This document shows, piece after piece, positions 1 through 8,422 of a DNA stretch of 45,081 nucleotides. Under the pieces are notes generated by a model. It searched no databases, had not been told where the DNA came from, and worked only from the letters and a program-made list of their open reading frames with translations. The position numbers were made by a program, and so were the translations under genes. Origin of the DNA: Rubripirellula sp. (GTDB taxonomy: Bacteria > Planctomycetota > Planctomycetia > Pirellulales > Pirellulaceae); the NCBI GenBank assembly GCA_012270065.1, contig JAAXJB010000010.1, positions 37,775 through 82,855 of the forward strand. The letters are read 5' to 3'. Within the stretch, counting starts at the first letter, position 1, and every line of letters begins with the position of its first letter.

Positions 1-36
1 CACTTCTGACCAAGCCCCCACTTCTGACCAAGCCTT
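1..36 (+). repeat. Two adjacent 18-bp direct repeats inside the regulator gene
   Basis: Positions 1-18 and 19-36 are near-identical 18-bp copies (the last two bases differ). They are in frame with the regulator and would encode LLTKPP followed by LLTKPL, just before the linker to the DNA-binding domain. The array may extend upstream of the window. Confidence 0.8.
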
Positions 37-449
37 TGGGGATCATGGTCCGTGAATCAACCGACACACTGGCCGTTGATGACATCGAAATATCCCGAGC
101 TCTGCAGTACATTCGCAGGCACGCACATTTGAACATCCGTGTCAGCGACGTCCTCAAACCACTGTCACTGTCGCGCCGATCACTCGAGCATCGGTTCAAA
201 AAGCTGATTGGTCGGACACCCCACGAAGAAATCCAACGAGTGCGGATCAATAGTGTCAAACGTTTGCTGTCGGCAACCGAACTTTCCATTTCAGCCATTG
301 CGGAACGCTCAGGTTACGAGCATGGTGAATACATGACAGCCGTATTCCGACGCATGACAGGTCTGACTCCCACCGAATATCGCCGCGAGCTGGAAACCAA
401 CCAGGGCAGCGAGCGAGTTTCTCCTGCTGAATCCAAAATTCACGATTGA
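3..449 (+). CDS. XylR-type AraC-family transcriptional regulator, C-terminal part (5' end outside window)
   Basis: The reading frame is open from the first bases, so the gene is cut by the window edge; a TTG at 36 is in frame but is unlikely to be the start. What remains is an AraC-type DNA-binding domain of about 100 residues with two helix-turn-helix units: the first around the SRRSLEHRFKKLIGR segment, the second around SISAIAERSGY, ending in the family signature FRRMTGLTPTEYRR. The preceding stretch (PLGIMVRESTD) resembles the linker that joins a periplasmic-binding-protein-like sensor domain to the HTH in XylR-type regulators, which are common in planctomycetes. Such proteins bind a sugar and activate catabolic genes; which sugar cannot be told here. 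No neighbour on the same strand is close enough to be an obvious operon partner. The family call is firm; the XylR subtype is inferred from the linker. Confidence 0.85.
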   Translation, partial: LLTKPPLLTKPLGIMVRESTDTLAVDDIEISRALQYIRRHAHLNIRVSDVLKPLSLSRRSLEHRFKKLIGRTPHEEIQRVRINSVKRLLSATELSISAIAERSGYEHGEYMTAVFRRMTGLTPTEYRRELETNQGSERVSPAESKIHD

Positions 450-646
450 AGTCTGACACTCACCAGACAGACAGGCAACCAATTTCTGGCAAGACAGCTA
501 CCAAGACAATCCACCAATGGCATATGAAAATCGAATCTGCAGTGAAACCGGATTCAATCCGGTGTGGTTGAAGCAACTCCATCATTCCACCACCCTGCTT
601 GCGTTACCCGATGGACCCCATTTGATCCGGATATCAAACTGAGCCG

Positions 647-1048
647 ATGGCCAAACGCAAACCCGAGATACGCATGCGAACTTATGGTGTCTACACCAAA
701 TGGGATTCCGATGCACGAACGCTTCCGAAAATCCGCGAAGTGACAACCAAAGTCAAAGCAGTGGTGGATGTCGAATTTGGCTTCATCGTCAATATCACGG
801 GGGGCAAAAACCGTGAACTGTACTACTGCATCGATCATCCCGGGATTCAAGACGCCCAAGGCAAAAGAAGACCGCCGTTTGATGGAACAGTTTATGTCAA
901 ATCAAACGACTGGGATTTCTATCTGGGTGACACCATCTGGGAACCGATCAATGACAAATTGGGAATGTGGCGAATGACGCTGGAGATGGACGGCAAAGTA
1001 GTGGCTGACAAAACATTCGAGCTTATTGCCGATACAGACGAACCTTAG
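647..1048 (+). CDS. DUF3859 family protein
   Basis: A 133-residue protein without a signal peptide or membrane segment. It reads as a compact beta-rich domain: FGFIVNITGG near residue 45, a central CIDHPGIQDAQG segment, then alternating hydrophobic strands ending in GMWRMTLEMDG and KTFELIA. This layout matches what I recall of the DUF3859 family (small beta-sandwich proteins of unknown function) in the glycine-phenylalanine strand, the HPG-like turn and the GxWxxxL strand near the C-terminus. The ATG at 647 is the first in the open frame and lies about 200 bp after the regulator stop, on the same strand. The next gene is on the opposite strand and converges on it. No biochemical role is known. 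Confidence 0.65.
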   Translation: MAKRKPEIRMRTYGVYTKWDSDARTLPKIREVTTKVKAVVDVEFGFIVNITGGKNRELYYCIDHPGIQDAQGKRRPPFDGTVYVKSNDWDFYLGDTIWEPINDKLGMWRMTLEMDGKVVADKTFELIADTDEP

Positions 1049-1168
1049 TCAGCGTGCTTCCGTTTTCTGTAAGACCAGATACCCAAAACGGATTCGGCAA
1101 TCAAACTCAAAAGCCTGCATCCGTCTTCATTACCCTGGATCCCGGCAACGTCACGACATTCCTCAACG

Positions 1169-1831
1169 TTACGACGCATCCCACACTTCGAGAACACGTT
1201 GAATCGCGTCAAGACGTTCCCGACTCGAATCACTGATCTGCTTGAACTGCAGCCAATAAGCCCGTTCCTCTCTCAACATTTCAACGAATTCGGTGTCCCG
1301 CCGTTGCAGTAACCATGGCCCCAGCAGAAGACCTGCCTGATGATCAACCTTCTGGTAGACAGGATCCAACTCCGACCCTGCCTTGCGATAGGTCAAGATC
1401 GTGTAAGGCCAATGCCCAAAAGCGATCTGCTCATCAACCAGGTGGTAACCGCTGCTGATTCCCCATTTCCGAATCAGGTCCGCCCGTCGGTTGGGTTGCA
1501 ACACAATCAACTTGGGAATTCTCGCTGGATGACGCTCAAGAATCGCGACGATACTTTCTGCTCCCATCCCACAAATGCTCAGACTGTCTGCTTCCCCGAT
1601 CTCCAGCCCGTCCAGGCCATCTGCAAGGCGAGCCTCTGCGTTCAAATTCCGCAAAGCATTTCTGGATTGAGTAAACGGTTGCTGCTTGTTTTCAATAGCG
1701 ATGCCACGTGCGATCCTTCCACTGCGCAGCAAAGCGACGAGGAGATTCGCATGGTCAGAGCCGATGTCGGCATGTGTCGCCGCCTTGATTTGCCTGGCGA
1801 CCGTTTTCAATCTCTCATCAAGACGTGGCAC
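1169..1831 (-). CDS. trmK: TrmK-like tRNA (adenine22-N1)-methyltransferase family protein
   Basis: A cytoplasmic Rossmann-type SAM-dependent methyltransferase of the COG2384/TrmK family, whose characterised member makes m1A22 in tRNA. Visible motifs are ADIGSDHANL near residue 25 (SAM-binding motif I, the D-IG-T/S-DH signature of this family), ADGLDGL, the SICGMGAESIV segment (the GMGG-like motif) and LIVLQPN, followed by a C-terminal helical region rich in Arg and Glu. I chose GTG at 1831, giving 220 residues, because GGGAAG lies 9 nt upstream and the protein then begins VPRLDERL, as TrmK proteins typically do. An in-frame TTG at 1852 would add seven residues but has no visible ribosome binding site. 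The family is clear; the exact tRNA position modified is inferred. Confidence 0.75.
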   Translation of the reverse strand: MPRLDERLKTVARQIKAATHADIGSDHANLLVALLRSGRIARGIAIENKQQPFTQSRNALRNLNAEARLADGLDGLEIGEADSLSICGMGAESIVAILERHPARIPKLIVLQPNRRADLIRKWGISSGYHLVDEQIAFGHWPYTILTYRKAGSELDPVYQKVDHQAGLLLGPWLLQRRDTEFVEMLREERAYWLQFKQISDSSRERLDAIQRVLEVWDAS

Positions 1832-2527
1832 AAACCATGACTTCCCATGCAACAGGTAAAGGCAACAAATGCCTGCAGTTCAACCAAAACCAAAACCAGA
1901 ATCAAAACGTTCCACCGGACAGTGGAACACGACCAACCTTGCAAACAGCGTTCCCCTCCGGACGACATCGCAGCGTCAATATACACGGTCGGGATGGAAT
2001 ACACACCGAATGCACGGCTTGAACATGGACCGTGATCATCAACCGCAAAAGCCCCTCGAAATGCTACCCTTTCAATGTCCCTGCTGTTACCTGATCCGCT
2101 CCAACGCATTTGACGGGCTACGAACGCTTCCCCGAACGAGAATTGCGGAAAACCGGCAAGGTTTTGAATGGCGACGATTCGCTCGACGCATATCAACACC
2201 TTTCGCCAGCGATCAGAAGTGCAACCATCGATGATCCCTGAAGATCACAAGACTGGATGTCGGACCTACGTTTCAAAAACTGCAAATCGTGACCATAATC
2301 TTCGCAAGTGGCATCAACCTCTGGGTACAGGGTCAAAGACATCCCTGCCGGAACACATCCAGCCTGGCGTACGGTACCTTGTGTGACAGAAACGACTTAC
2401 CATGAGAGGCTGACGCGAGCAGACATTCTGTCTTTCTTTACGCTGTCTTTCTGTACGCTGCCTTTCTGAACGATCCATCCCACACTCCCACGCCCTTCCC
2501 ATCAAGCACCGGGCGAAGTGACTCCTC
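1832..2527. other. Intergenic region without a recognisable gene
   Basis: About 700 bp between the trmK-like gene (reading left) and the sulfatase (reading right), so it should hold two divergent promoters. Open frames here have low-complexity or unrelated translations. It contains an A/C-rich hexamer-like stretch at 1882-1908 (repeats of aaccaa) and the 15-bp triplicate described separately. No tRNA or structured RNA was recognised. Confidence 0.6.
2431..2475. repeat. Three adjacent 15-bp direct repeats upstream of the sulfatase-hydrolase gene
   Basis: Copies at 2431-2445, 2446-2460 and 2461-2475 share a tctttctgtacgctg-like consensus with one to four differences. They end 52 bp before the sulfatase start codon, so they lie in the probable promoter or leader. 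Direct phased repeats here could be an operator array or simply slippage products; the sequence does not decide. Confidence 0.75.
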
Positions 2528-4990
2528 ATGCAAAAACAACTTCTGCTTGCCCTGTGGTCTGCAACGATTTTCTTCCTGCCGTGCAGACTTCCCGAAGTAC
2601 AGGATGCATGCGCCGCAGACTTGTCCCCGCGGCAGCTGCGCACATTGAAGAACGGCAAGCACGAGAACAAACCGAACATTCTTCTGATCATGGCCGACGA
2701 TCTTGGGTTCTCGGACCTCGGTTGCTATGGCAGTGAAATTGCGACCCCAAATCTGGACTCGTTATCGCAAGATGGCATTCGCTTCAGCCAGTTTTACAAT
2801 ACTGCAAGATGCTGGCCGACCCGTGCATCACTGCTGACGGGATACTACGCTCAGCAGGTGCGTCGTGATGCACTGCCGGGAGTTCCATCGGGGGGAGGTA
2901 ACCGTGGAAAGCGACAACCATGGGCAGTGCTGTTACCCAGAATGCTGCAACCAGCGGGCTATCGTTCCTACCATACGGGAAAGTGGCACATCGATGGCAT
3001 GCCGATTGAAAACGGATTTGATCGCTCGTACCTGCTGCGGGACCAGGGCAGATTTTTCAATCCAACACGACACTGGAAAGATGATCAGCCGCTTCCTGCC
3101 GTGAAAAAAAATACGGGCTTTTACGCGACAACAGCTTTGGCCGACCACGCGATTGAAGTACTGCAGGAACACGCTGCCCGGCACACTGCAAAACCATTCT
3201 TTCATTACCTTGCCTTTGCAGCTCCACACTTTCCCTTGCATGCTTTGCCCAAGGACATTGCCATTTACAAAGACCGTTATGCTGCAGGCTGGGATGCGAT
3301 CCGGAAACAGCGTTGGAACCGCTTGCAATCACTGAACATTCTGGCCGAGCAATCGGTTCCAGACTTGTCGCGGGTAGAGCGTGATCTTGGGCCTCCCTAT
3401 CACTTTCCTGATGCCCTCATCAAACTGGGGAAAAATGAAGTCAATCGCCCGGTGCCGTGGAATCGTCTGACAAAGGATCAGCAGAAATTCCAGGCAACCA
3501 AGATGTCCATTCATGCAGCCATGATCCACCGCATGGACATTGAAATTGGCAGGGTGTTTGATCAGATACGGAAAATGGGCCAATGGGAAAATACCATGGT
3601 CATCTTTCTTTCGGACAATGGTGCCAGTGCTGAAATCATGGTGCGTGATGATGGTCACAATCCCGAGCTGCCGGCAGGTTCCGCCGGGACCTATCTTTGC
3701 CTGGGTCCCGGATGGTCGACGACCTGCAATACTCCATTCCGGAGGCACAAGACATGGACACATGAAGGCGGGATATCAACGCCATTGATCATTTCATGGC
3801 CCAATGGAATTGAGGCCAGAGGCGAGGTCCGCATGGACCCAGGCCATGTCATCGACATCGTTCCGACACTGCTGGAAGTCACTGGTGCTTCAGCGCCAGA
3901 ATCAGCTCCTCAAGCACCGGGCAAGAGCCTTGTTGCGACGTTCGAGAAAGACGGCCAGCGGCAGCACGATTACCTGTGGTGGTTCCACGATGGGCACAAG
4001 GCAATCCGCACGGGCGACTGGAAGGCAGTCGCTCCCATCGATGAACCATGGGAACTCTACAACGTCGCCGACGACCGTAGTGAATCAAACGACTTGGCAG
4101 TGCCTGAAGCAGAGAAGCTGAATTCCCTCGTCGCCCAGTGGCATCATCAACTCGATAACTTCCTCAAACTGGCAACGGCAGATTTGCCAGAATCGCGCCC
4201 GGTCAAACCCAAGCCCGGGCAAAGCAAAACAACCTCGAAAAGGTCGCAGCAGGAAGCAAAACCCATACGGAAACAGGTTTTGCCGGGTGGCAAGACTTTC
4301 CGTCTGAAGGATCGACATGCCTTCATCATGGAACCGAAGCAGTCAACCAACCCGACCAGTGATAAACCATGGATTTTTTATGCACCGACGCTACCCGCCT
4401 ATCCGGACAAGGCGGAAACCTGGATGCACGAAAAATTTCTCGAAGCAGGCATTGCAGTGGCGGGCATTGATGTGGGCGAGGCGTATGGCAGCCCAAAAGC
4501 GTTCCCCTTTTTCGAAGCCCTGTATCAAGAAATGGCCAACCGTGGTTATTCAAAAAAACCGGCCCTGCTGGGACGCAGTCGCGGTGGACTCTGGGTCAGC
4601 AGCTGGGCAATTGCCAATCCAAACCGGGTCGCTGCGATCGGCGGAATCTATCCGGTTTTCGACTACACGACGTATCCCGGTGTCGAGCGTGCCGCATCGG
4701 CGTACGGCCTGACAGCCGAACAACTGCAATCACAACAGGAAAAACTGAATCCAGTCAAACAGGCAACAAGACTTGCCAAAGCACAGATACCTGTACTGAT
4801 CATCCATGGTAAAGACGACCAGGTTGTGCCCCTGCTTGAAAATTCAGCGGCGTTGGAAAAGGCCTACCATGCCAATGATGCAAGCGACCTGATTGAGGTA
4901 ATCAAGGTTGCGGGACAGGGGCACAATTTCTGGCCCGGTTTTTTCCAGTGTCAGGAACTGGTCGATTTCCTGATTGAAAAAGTGAAGTGA
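2528..4990 (+). CDS. Exported sulfatase fused to a C-terminal alpha/beta hydrolase
   Basis: An 820-residue two-domain protein. Residues 1-30 look like a signal peptide. Residues about 48-545 are a type I sulfatase: metal-binding DD at 57-58 in NILLIMADDLG, the formylglycine motif C95-x-P97-x-R99 (CWPTR) followed by ASLLTG, HTGKWH, and SDNG at 362-365. Cys95 would need conversion by a formylglycine-generating enzyme, none of which is seen in this window. A basic, Pro/Lys/Gln-rich linker (about 545-590) leads to an alpha/beta hydrolase (about 595-820) with nucleophile Ser684 in GRSRGG, Asp763 or Asp764 in HGKDDQ and His799 in GQGHNF, a complete catalytic triad. It would remove sulfate esters and probably an acyl or similar group from one carbohydrate substrate. 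The aldolase gene follows after 21 bp, so the two are probably co-transcribed. Both domain assignments are firm; the substrate is unknown. Confidence 0.92.
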   Translation: MQKQLLLALWSATIFFLPCRLPEVQDACAADLSPRQLRTLKNGKHENKPNILLIMADDLGFSDLGCYGSEIATPNLDSLSQDGIRFSQFYNTARCWPTRASLLTGYYAQQVRRDALPGVPSGGGNRGKRQPWAVLLPRMLQPAGYRSYHTGKWHIDGMPIENGFDRSYLLRDQGRFFNPTRHWKDDQPLPAVKKNTGFYATTALADHAIEVLQEHAARHTAKPFFHYLAFAAPHFPLHALPKDIAIYKDRYAAGWDAIRKQRWNRLQSLNILAEQSVPDLSRVERDLGPPYHFPDALIKLGKNEVNRPVPWNRLTKDQQKFQATKMSIHAAMIHRMDIEIGRVFDQIRKMGQWENTMVIFLSDNGASAEIMVRDDGHNPELPAGSAGTYLCLGPGWSTTCNTPFRRHKTWTHEGGISTPLIISWPNGIEARGEVRMDPGHVIDIVPTLLEVTGASAPESAPQAPGKSLVATFEKDGQRQHDYLWWFHDGHKAIRTGDWKAVAPIDEPWELYNVADDRSESNDLAVPEAEKLNSLVAQWHHQLDNFLKLATADLPESRPVKPKPGQSKTTSKRSQQEAKPIRKQVLPGGKTFRLKDRHAFIMEPKQSTNPTSDKPWIFYAPTLPAYPDKAETWMHEKFLEAGIAVAGIDVGEAYGSPKAFPFFEALYQEMANRGYSKKPALLGRSRGGLWVSSWAIANPNRVAAIGGIYPVFDYTTYPGVERAASAYGLTAEQLQSQQEKLNPVKQATRLAKAQIPVLIIHGKDDQVVPLLENSAALEKAYHANDASDLIEVIKVAGQGHNFWPGFFQCQELVDFLIEKVK

Positions 4991-5011
4991 ACACGCACGA
5001 AACGGTCCCAC

Positions 5012-5758
5012 ATGAGTATTCACTGGATTGAGAAGTCGAGACTGAAATCACCACTGCGTGGAACGTTTCTCAGCCTCGGATCACCGTTATTGGCACGCAT
5101 GGCGGCGCAAATCGGATTCGACTGGATCCTGATCGACCTCGAGCACGGAGCCTGCACCGAGGCAGGCCTGCAAAACATGCTTCTGGCAGTGGAAGGCACT
5201 TCGTGCGCCCCGATTGTGCGAGTGGTATCCAACGATCAGGATCACATCAAGCGGGCCTTGGATCTGGGAGCAACTGGGATCATGGTGCCGTACGTCAGTA
5301 CTGCAGAAGAAGCCACCAGAGCCGTAGCATCCACACGCTATCCTCCACACGGTTCTCGCGGAGTTGCAAGTTCGACGATCGCTACCGGGTTTGGCCTTTC
5401 AATGAACGAGTACCACGCGAACGCAATCGAACGCACAACGGTCATTGTCCAAATCGAGACTGTCGAGGGAGTCAGGAATATCGACCAGATCGCTGCGGTG
5501 TCTGGTGTTGATGTTATCTTTGTCGGGCCGCTGGACCTTAGCTACAACCTTGGTTGTCCGAAACAATATGATCATCCTGATTTTCTTGCCGCACTTGAAA
5601 AAATCATCACTACCTGTCGACATCGGGAAATGGCTACCGGAATCCTCAGCAATGAGAAAATGGCCCGGCAACATCTTGCCCAAGGGTTCAACTTTCTTGC
5701 GGTTGGTTCTGATGCGTTAGCAGCACGGAACGGATTGCAACACCTGCGTGATTGCTAA
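5012..5758 (+). CDS. HpcH/HpaI-type 2-keto-3-deoxy acid aldolase
   Basis: A 248-residue cytoplasmic class II pyruvate aldolase. Family members cleave 2-keto-3-deoxy or 4-hydroxy-2-keto acids to pyruvate plus an aldehyde, using a divalent metal. The key residues fall at the same numbers as in HpaI: His45 in DLEHG, Arg70 in IVRV, Glu149 in VQIET and Asp175 in GPLDLS (metal ligands Glu149 and Asp175). The RYPPHGSRG segment at 109-117 is also typical. Length matches the family. It starts 21 bp after the sulfatase-hydrolase stop, suggesting one transcript. In that context a role in breaking down a deoxy sugar acid, such as 2-keto-3-deoxy-L-rhamnonate or -fuconate, is plausible but inferred; aromatic catabolism is the alternative. 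Confidence 0.9.
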   Translation: MSIHWIEKSRLKSPLRGTFLSLGSPLLARMAAQIGFDWILIDLEHGACTEAGLQNMLLAVEGTSCAPIVRVVSNDQDHIKRALDLGATGIMVPYVSTAEEATRAVASTRYPPHGSRGVASSTIATGFGLSMNEYHANAIERTTVIVQIETVEGVRNIDQIAAVSGVDVIFVGPLDLSYNLGCPKQYDHPDFLAALEKIITTCRHREMATGILSNEKMARQHLAQGFNFLAVGSDALAARNGLQHLRDC

Positions 5759-5884
5759 AAAAAACACACGGGCATAAGACTGCAACCCCAGTCCCGATCC
5801 GGATCTCCCATCAGTCCGATTCCACAGAAAGCACGGTCTTTCGGAATATCCATGGGATTCCATTTCCCAGCAGCATGACAATAT

Positions 5885-6997
5885 TCACGGCTTGATGATT
5901 TCCAGATCAGCCATGTAGATGGCAGTGAACGGCTTCCCCTTGCTGTCTTTTTCGTGAGTGGAGTACCACGAGACGACGGCTTTTGCTGGCGAGAGAGGTA
6001 GAAGTGCTGGGTAGGAATTGTCTCCTCCACTTGGCAATTCTGCAAATTCATGCAACTCATCTTCGACAAGCCAGCAAAGAGAGGTTTTGGGACCTCGATC
6101 CGTATTGCGTCGACCACCAACCACCCAGCGATCTCCCCAACGCACCAACATGGGCCCACCGATGTAACGGTCCAGTTCTTTTCGGCGCCATTTTGCATAA
6201 GGCGGTTCGGATCGCAGTATTTGTGCGGCATCGCTGCCTCGTCGCCCAATCGCCAGCACATCACCATTGGCATGAAACTGAAATACCGTTTCATCACCAC
6301 GCTGTTCCTGAAACAACGCGGCTGTCTTCCAAACCAGCCCATCGTCACTGACCAGCATGGCCGACTCCACCTCGGGCCCTTCACCACGCGGTCGAACATC
6401 AAACTGGTGTTTACGTCGACCGCACAAATAAGCCTTGCCCCGATACGCTGCTGCTTTCCAGATGTAATGCCCAAATGTACCTTCCAGCATGACAGGACTG
6501 TTCCAGTCCTTGCCATCAACTGTCCAGGCAGCGTACCCAAGGTGCTTGTTCAAGTCATAATCACTGCGAGGCAGAGTCGTTTCCCCGCTGTACCACGTGC
6601 CCGTGTAAACAAACAACCGCTCCTTGAAGTGCAGAAAGTGCGGATCGCGCGTATCACGAAGCGGCACCGAGAACTGGTGCACCTTATCCCACGTATCGAG
6701 GTCCTCGCTGCAGAGAATGATGATGGAGGCTGTAGGGTGCACCATGTGCCCATCAGGGCAACTGCGAAATGTCAGATAGTACTTTCCATGAAACCGGATC
6801 AGATCGGTGAATGCATTGTGTTCGCCATTGTGAAATACCTTACGCACGTTGGTCACGCGGACATCAGGCGTGGTGACACCCGGTTTCGTTGAGGTCTGCG
6901 CCAGACTGTTGCAACAGAAGACAAGCGATATGAATGAAAAGAACGGGATATTCACCAGTCCGTTCCGGAAACAATTCTGATATTGCAGATGAATCAT
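5885..6997 (-). CDS. Exported sialidase-like beta-propeller protein
   Basis: A 370-residue protein with an N-terminal signal peptide (hydrophobic FFSFISLVFCC, probable cleavage after NSLAQ near residue 34). The mature part is a series of short repeated beta units rich in aromatic residues: YYLTFRS, then blades containing SEDLDTWDKV and SDDGLVWKT (Asp-box-like S-x-D-x-G-x-x-W turns), and IGGPMLVRWGDRWVVGGR. That is the look of a five- or six-bladed propeller such as sialidases or GH43/GH130-like enzymes, but I cannot assign catalytic residues. AGGA lies 9 nt before the ATG at 6997. It converges on the aldolase gene with a 126-bp gap. A role in binding or cutting glycans outside the cytoplasm is likely from the fold and context; the activity is unknown. 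Confidence 0.7.
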   Translation of the reverse strand: MIHLQYQNCFRNGLVNIPFFSFISLVFCCNSLAQTSTKPGVTTPDVRVTNVRKVFHNGEHNAFTDLIRFHGKYYLTFRSCPDGHMVHPTASIIILCSEDLDTWDKVHQFSVPLRDTRDPHFLHFKERLFVYTGTWYSGETTLPRSDYDLNKHLGYAAWTVDGKDWNSPVMLEGTFGHYIWKAAAYRGKAYLCGRRKHQFDVRPRGEGPEVESAMLVSDDGLVWKTAALFQEQRGDETVFQFHANGDVLAIGRRGSDAAQILRSEPPYAKWRRKELDRYIGGPMLVRWGDRWVVGGRRNTDRGPKTSLCWLVEDELHEFAELPSGGDNSYPALLPLSPAKAVVSWYSTHEKDSKGKPFTAIYMADLEIIKP

Positions 6998-7240
6998 TCG
7001 TTCGAATCCTGCTAACGGAAAGCAAATAGAAACAGCAACTCCAACCCATCAGCCAACGGAAAACCGTCAACTCACGCAGAATACAATAACCAATCCCGAT
7101 TGACGGTTGGTGACAGCAAGAGAAAGACCAGATCGGAAAACCGGGGATAAATCACACATGAGGGGGTCTACGCTACAATGCCGGTTTCAATCTGATCCGA
7201 AAGATTTTTTGCACCCTGAATCGCAAACGACACGAACACG

Positions 7241-8314
7241 ATGATGCCAAAGACCCCACTTTCAGCAGCCTACATACTAGCCCTCATGTCACTTTTCGTA
7301 GGCATGGACATCACAACAGCGCAGGAGACGGTCGTCGAGGAGAACGCAGTCCAACCGGGGCGGTTTGAATTAAGTGCAAGGGCAAGCAAAATTGATCCGC
7401 GTGTCAAATCGCATCCAGAAATCAATTTCATGCTGGAAACACCGAGTGGCAAACCAGCCGATGTCCAGAACGCGATCGTTGACACATCTGTGCCACCGAG
7501 GGGAAAACTCGTGATCTGGTTGATGAGTCACAACAAGAGTCTGTTTAATCGACTCGCGGACTATGGTCTGCACGCCATCCAGGTCCAGTATGCCCGATCG
7601 TGGTTCTCGATCTGCTGCCAGGAAAAGCCGGTGGGTCCGCACTGCCGTGGAAACATTCGTCTGGAAGCAGCAACCGGCAAGGACTTCAGTGACGAGGTGC
7701 AAATACCAAAACCCGATGGCATGATGGAACGTGCTTTCCAATTTGTGAAATGGCTGGATCGCACGAATCCCGAAGGAAACTGGAAACAATTCCTGAATGC
7801 GGACAGAACCGGACTCGACTGGGAAAAGGTCATTGTCTCTGGCAGTTCGCATGGATCAACGACGGCAGCGCGATTTGCCAAGTATGTCAAAGTAAGTCGC
7901 GTCGTTGCATTATGCGGCCCTCGCGACCAGTATCAGTCATGGCAGGGATTGCCATCAGCAACTCCACCGAATCGCTTTTTCGGTTTTTCGCATGTACTCG
8001 ATGGCGGCTGGAAATCAGATCATTACTGCCGAAGCTGGGAACTGCTTGGCATGAACCAGTTCGGACCGATTGTCAATGTCGATAAAGTCAAACCGCCATA
8101 CCGAAACACGAGACGACTGATCACGGATTTTGATGTTGGAGGCAACGAGAAAATTGCACACAGCAGTGTCCAGCCGGGCAGCCGTGCTTACAAAGACAAA
8201 AGTGGCAAGTTCATGCACGAAGTGGTTTGGCGATACCTGTATACGCATCCCGTTGACATCGTGGGTACAGCAGTGCCTGCGGATGATGACTGCGAAAAAA
8301 ACCAGCGACAGTAG
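7241..8314 (+). CDS. Exported alpha/beta hydrolase (BPSS1187-like)
   Basis: A 357-residue protein with a signal peptide (ILALMSLFVGMD, probable cleavage near TTAQ, residue 29). It shows an alpha/beta hydrolase core: the strand KLVIWLMSH, a long loop with SICCQEKPVG (two adjacent Cys), and the nucleophile elbow GSSHGS with Ser203, followed by TTAARFAKYV and the strand VSRVVALCGPRDQ. The C-terminal part holds candidates for the acid (DFDVGG) and the histidine (FMHEVVWRYL), but these are not certain. The general design fits planctomycete proteins usually named BPSS1187 family. The start has two adjacent ATG codons (7241 and 7244) and no strong ribosome binding site. Esterase activity on a polysaccharide side group is a reasonable inference from the neighbours only. 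Confidence 0.72.
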   Translation: MMPKTPLSAAYILALMSLFVGMDITTAQETVVEENAVQPGRFELSARASKIDPRVKSHPEINFMLETPSGKPADVQNAIVDTSVPPRGKLVIWLMSHNKSLFNRLADYGLHAIQVQYARSWFSICCQEKPVGPHCRGNIRLEAATGKDFSDEVQIPKPDGMMERAFQFVKWLDRTNPEGNWKQFLNADRTGLDWEKVIVSGSSHGSTTAARFAKYVKVSRVVALCGPRDQYQSWQGLPSATPPNRFFGFSHVLDGGWKSDHYCRSWELLGMNQFGPIVNVDKVKPPYRNTRRLITDFDVGGNEKIAHSSVQPGSRAYKDKSGKFMHEVVWRYLYTHPVDIVGTAVPADDDCEKNQRQ

Positions 8315-8315
8315 T

Positions 8316-8342
8316 CCTGAAACAGCAGCCCTGAAACAGCAG
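8316..8342. repeat. 13-bp direct duplication just after a stop codon
   Basis: The sequence cctgaaacagcag occurs at 8316-8328 and again at 8330-8342, one base apart. The first copy begins two bases after the stop codon of the exported hydrolase gene. Confidence 0.75.
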
Positions 8343-8422
8343 GAATGCAAACAATTCAGGATGCCACTTCTGTACCGGGTCGGTACGGCTGCGTGTCATG
8401 TTTCCGGCGACAGCAAAAATGC

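Noticed and set aside
6050-6892. 280-codon open frame on the plus strand
   Set aside because: Antisense to the exported propeller-like protein, which has a signal peptide, ribosome binding site and Asp-box-like turns.
6985-7020. Possible tRNA T-loop (ttcgaatcc)
   Set aside because: The flanking bases do not form a T-stem and there is no acceptor or anticodon arm.
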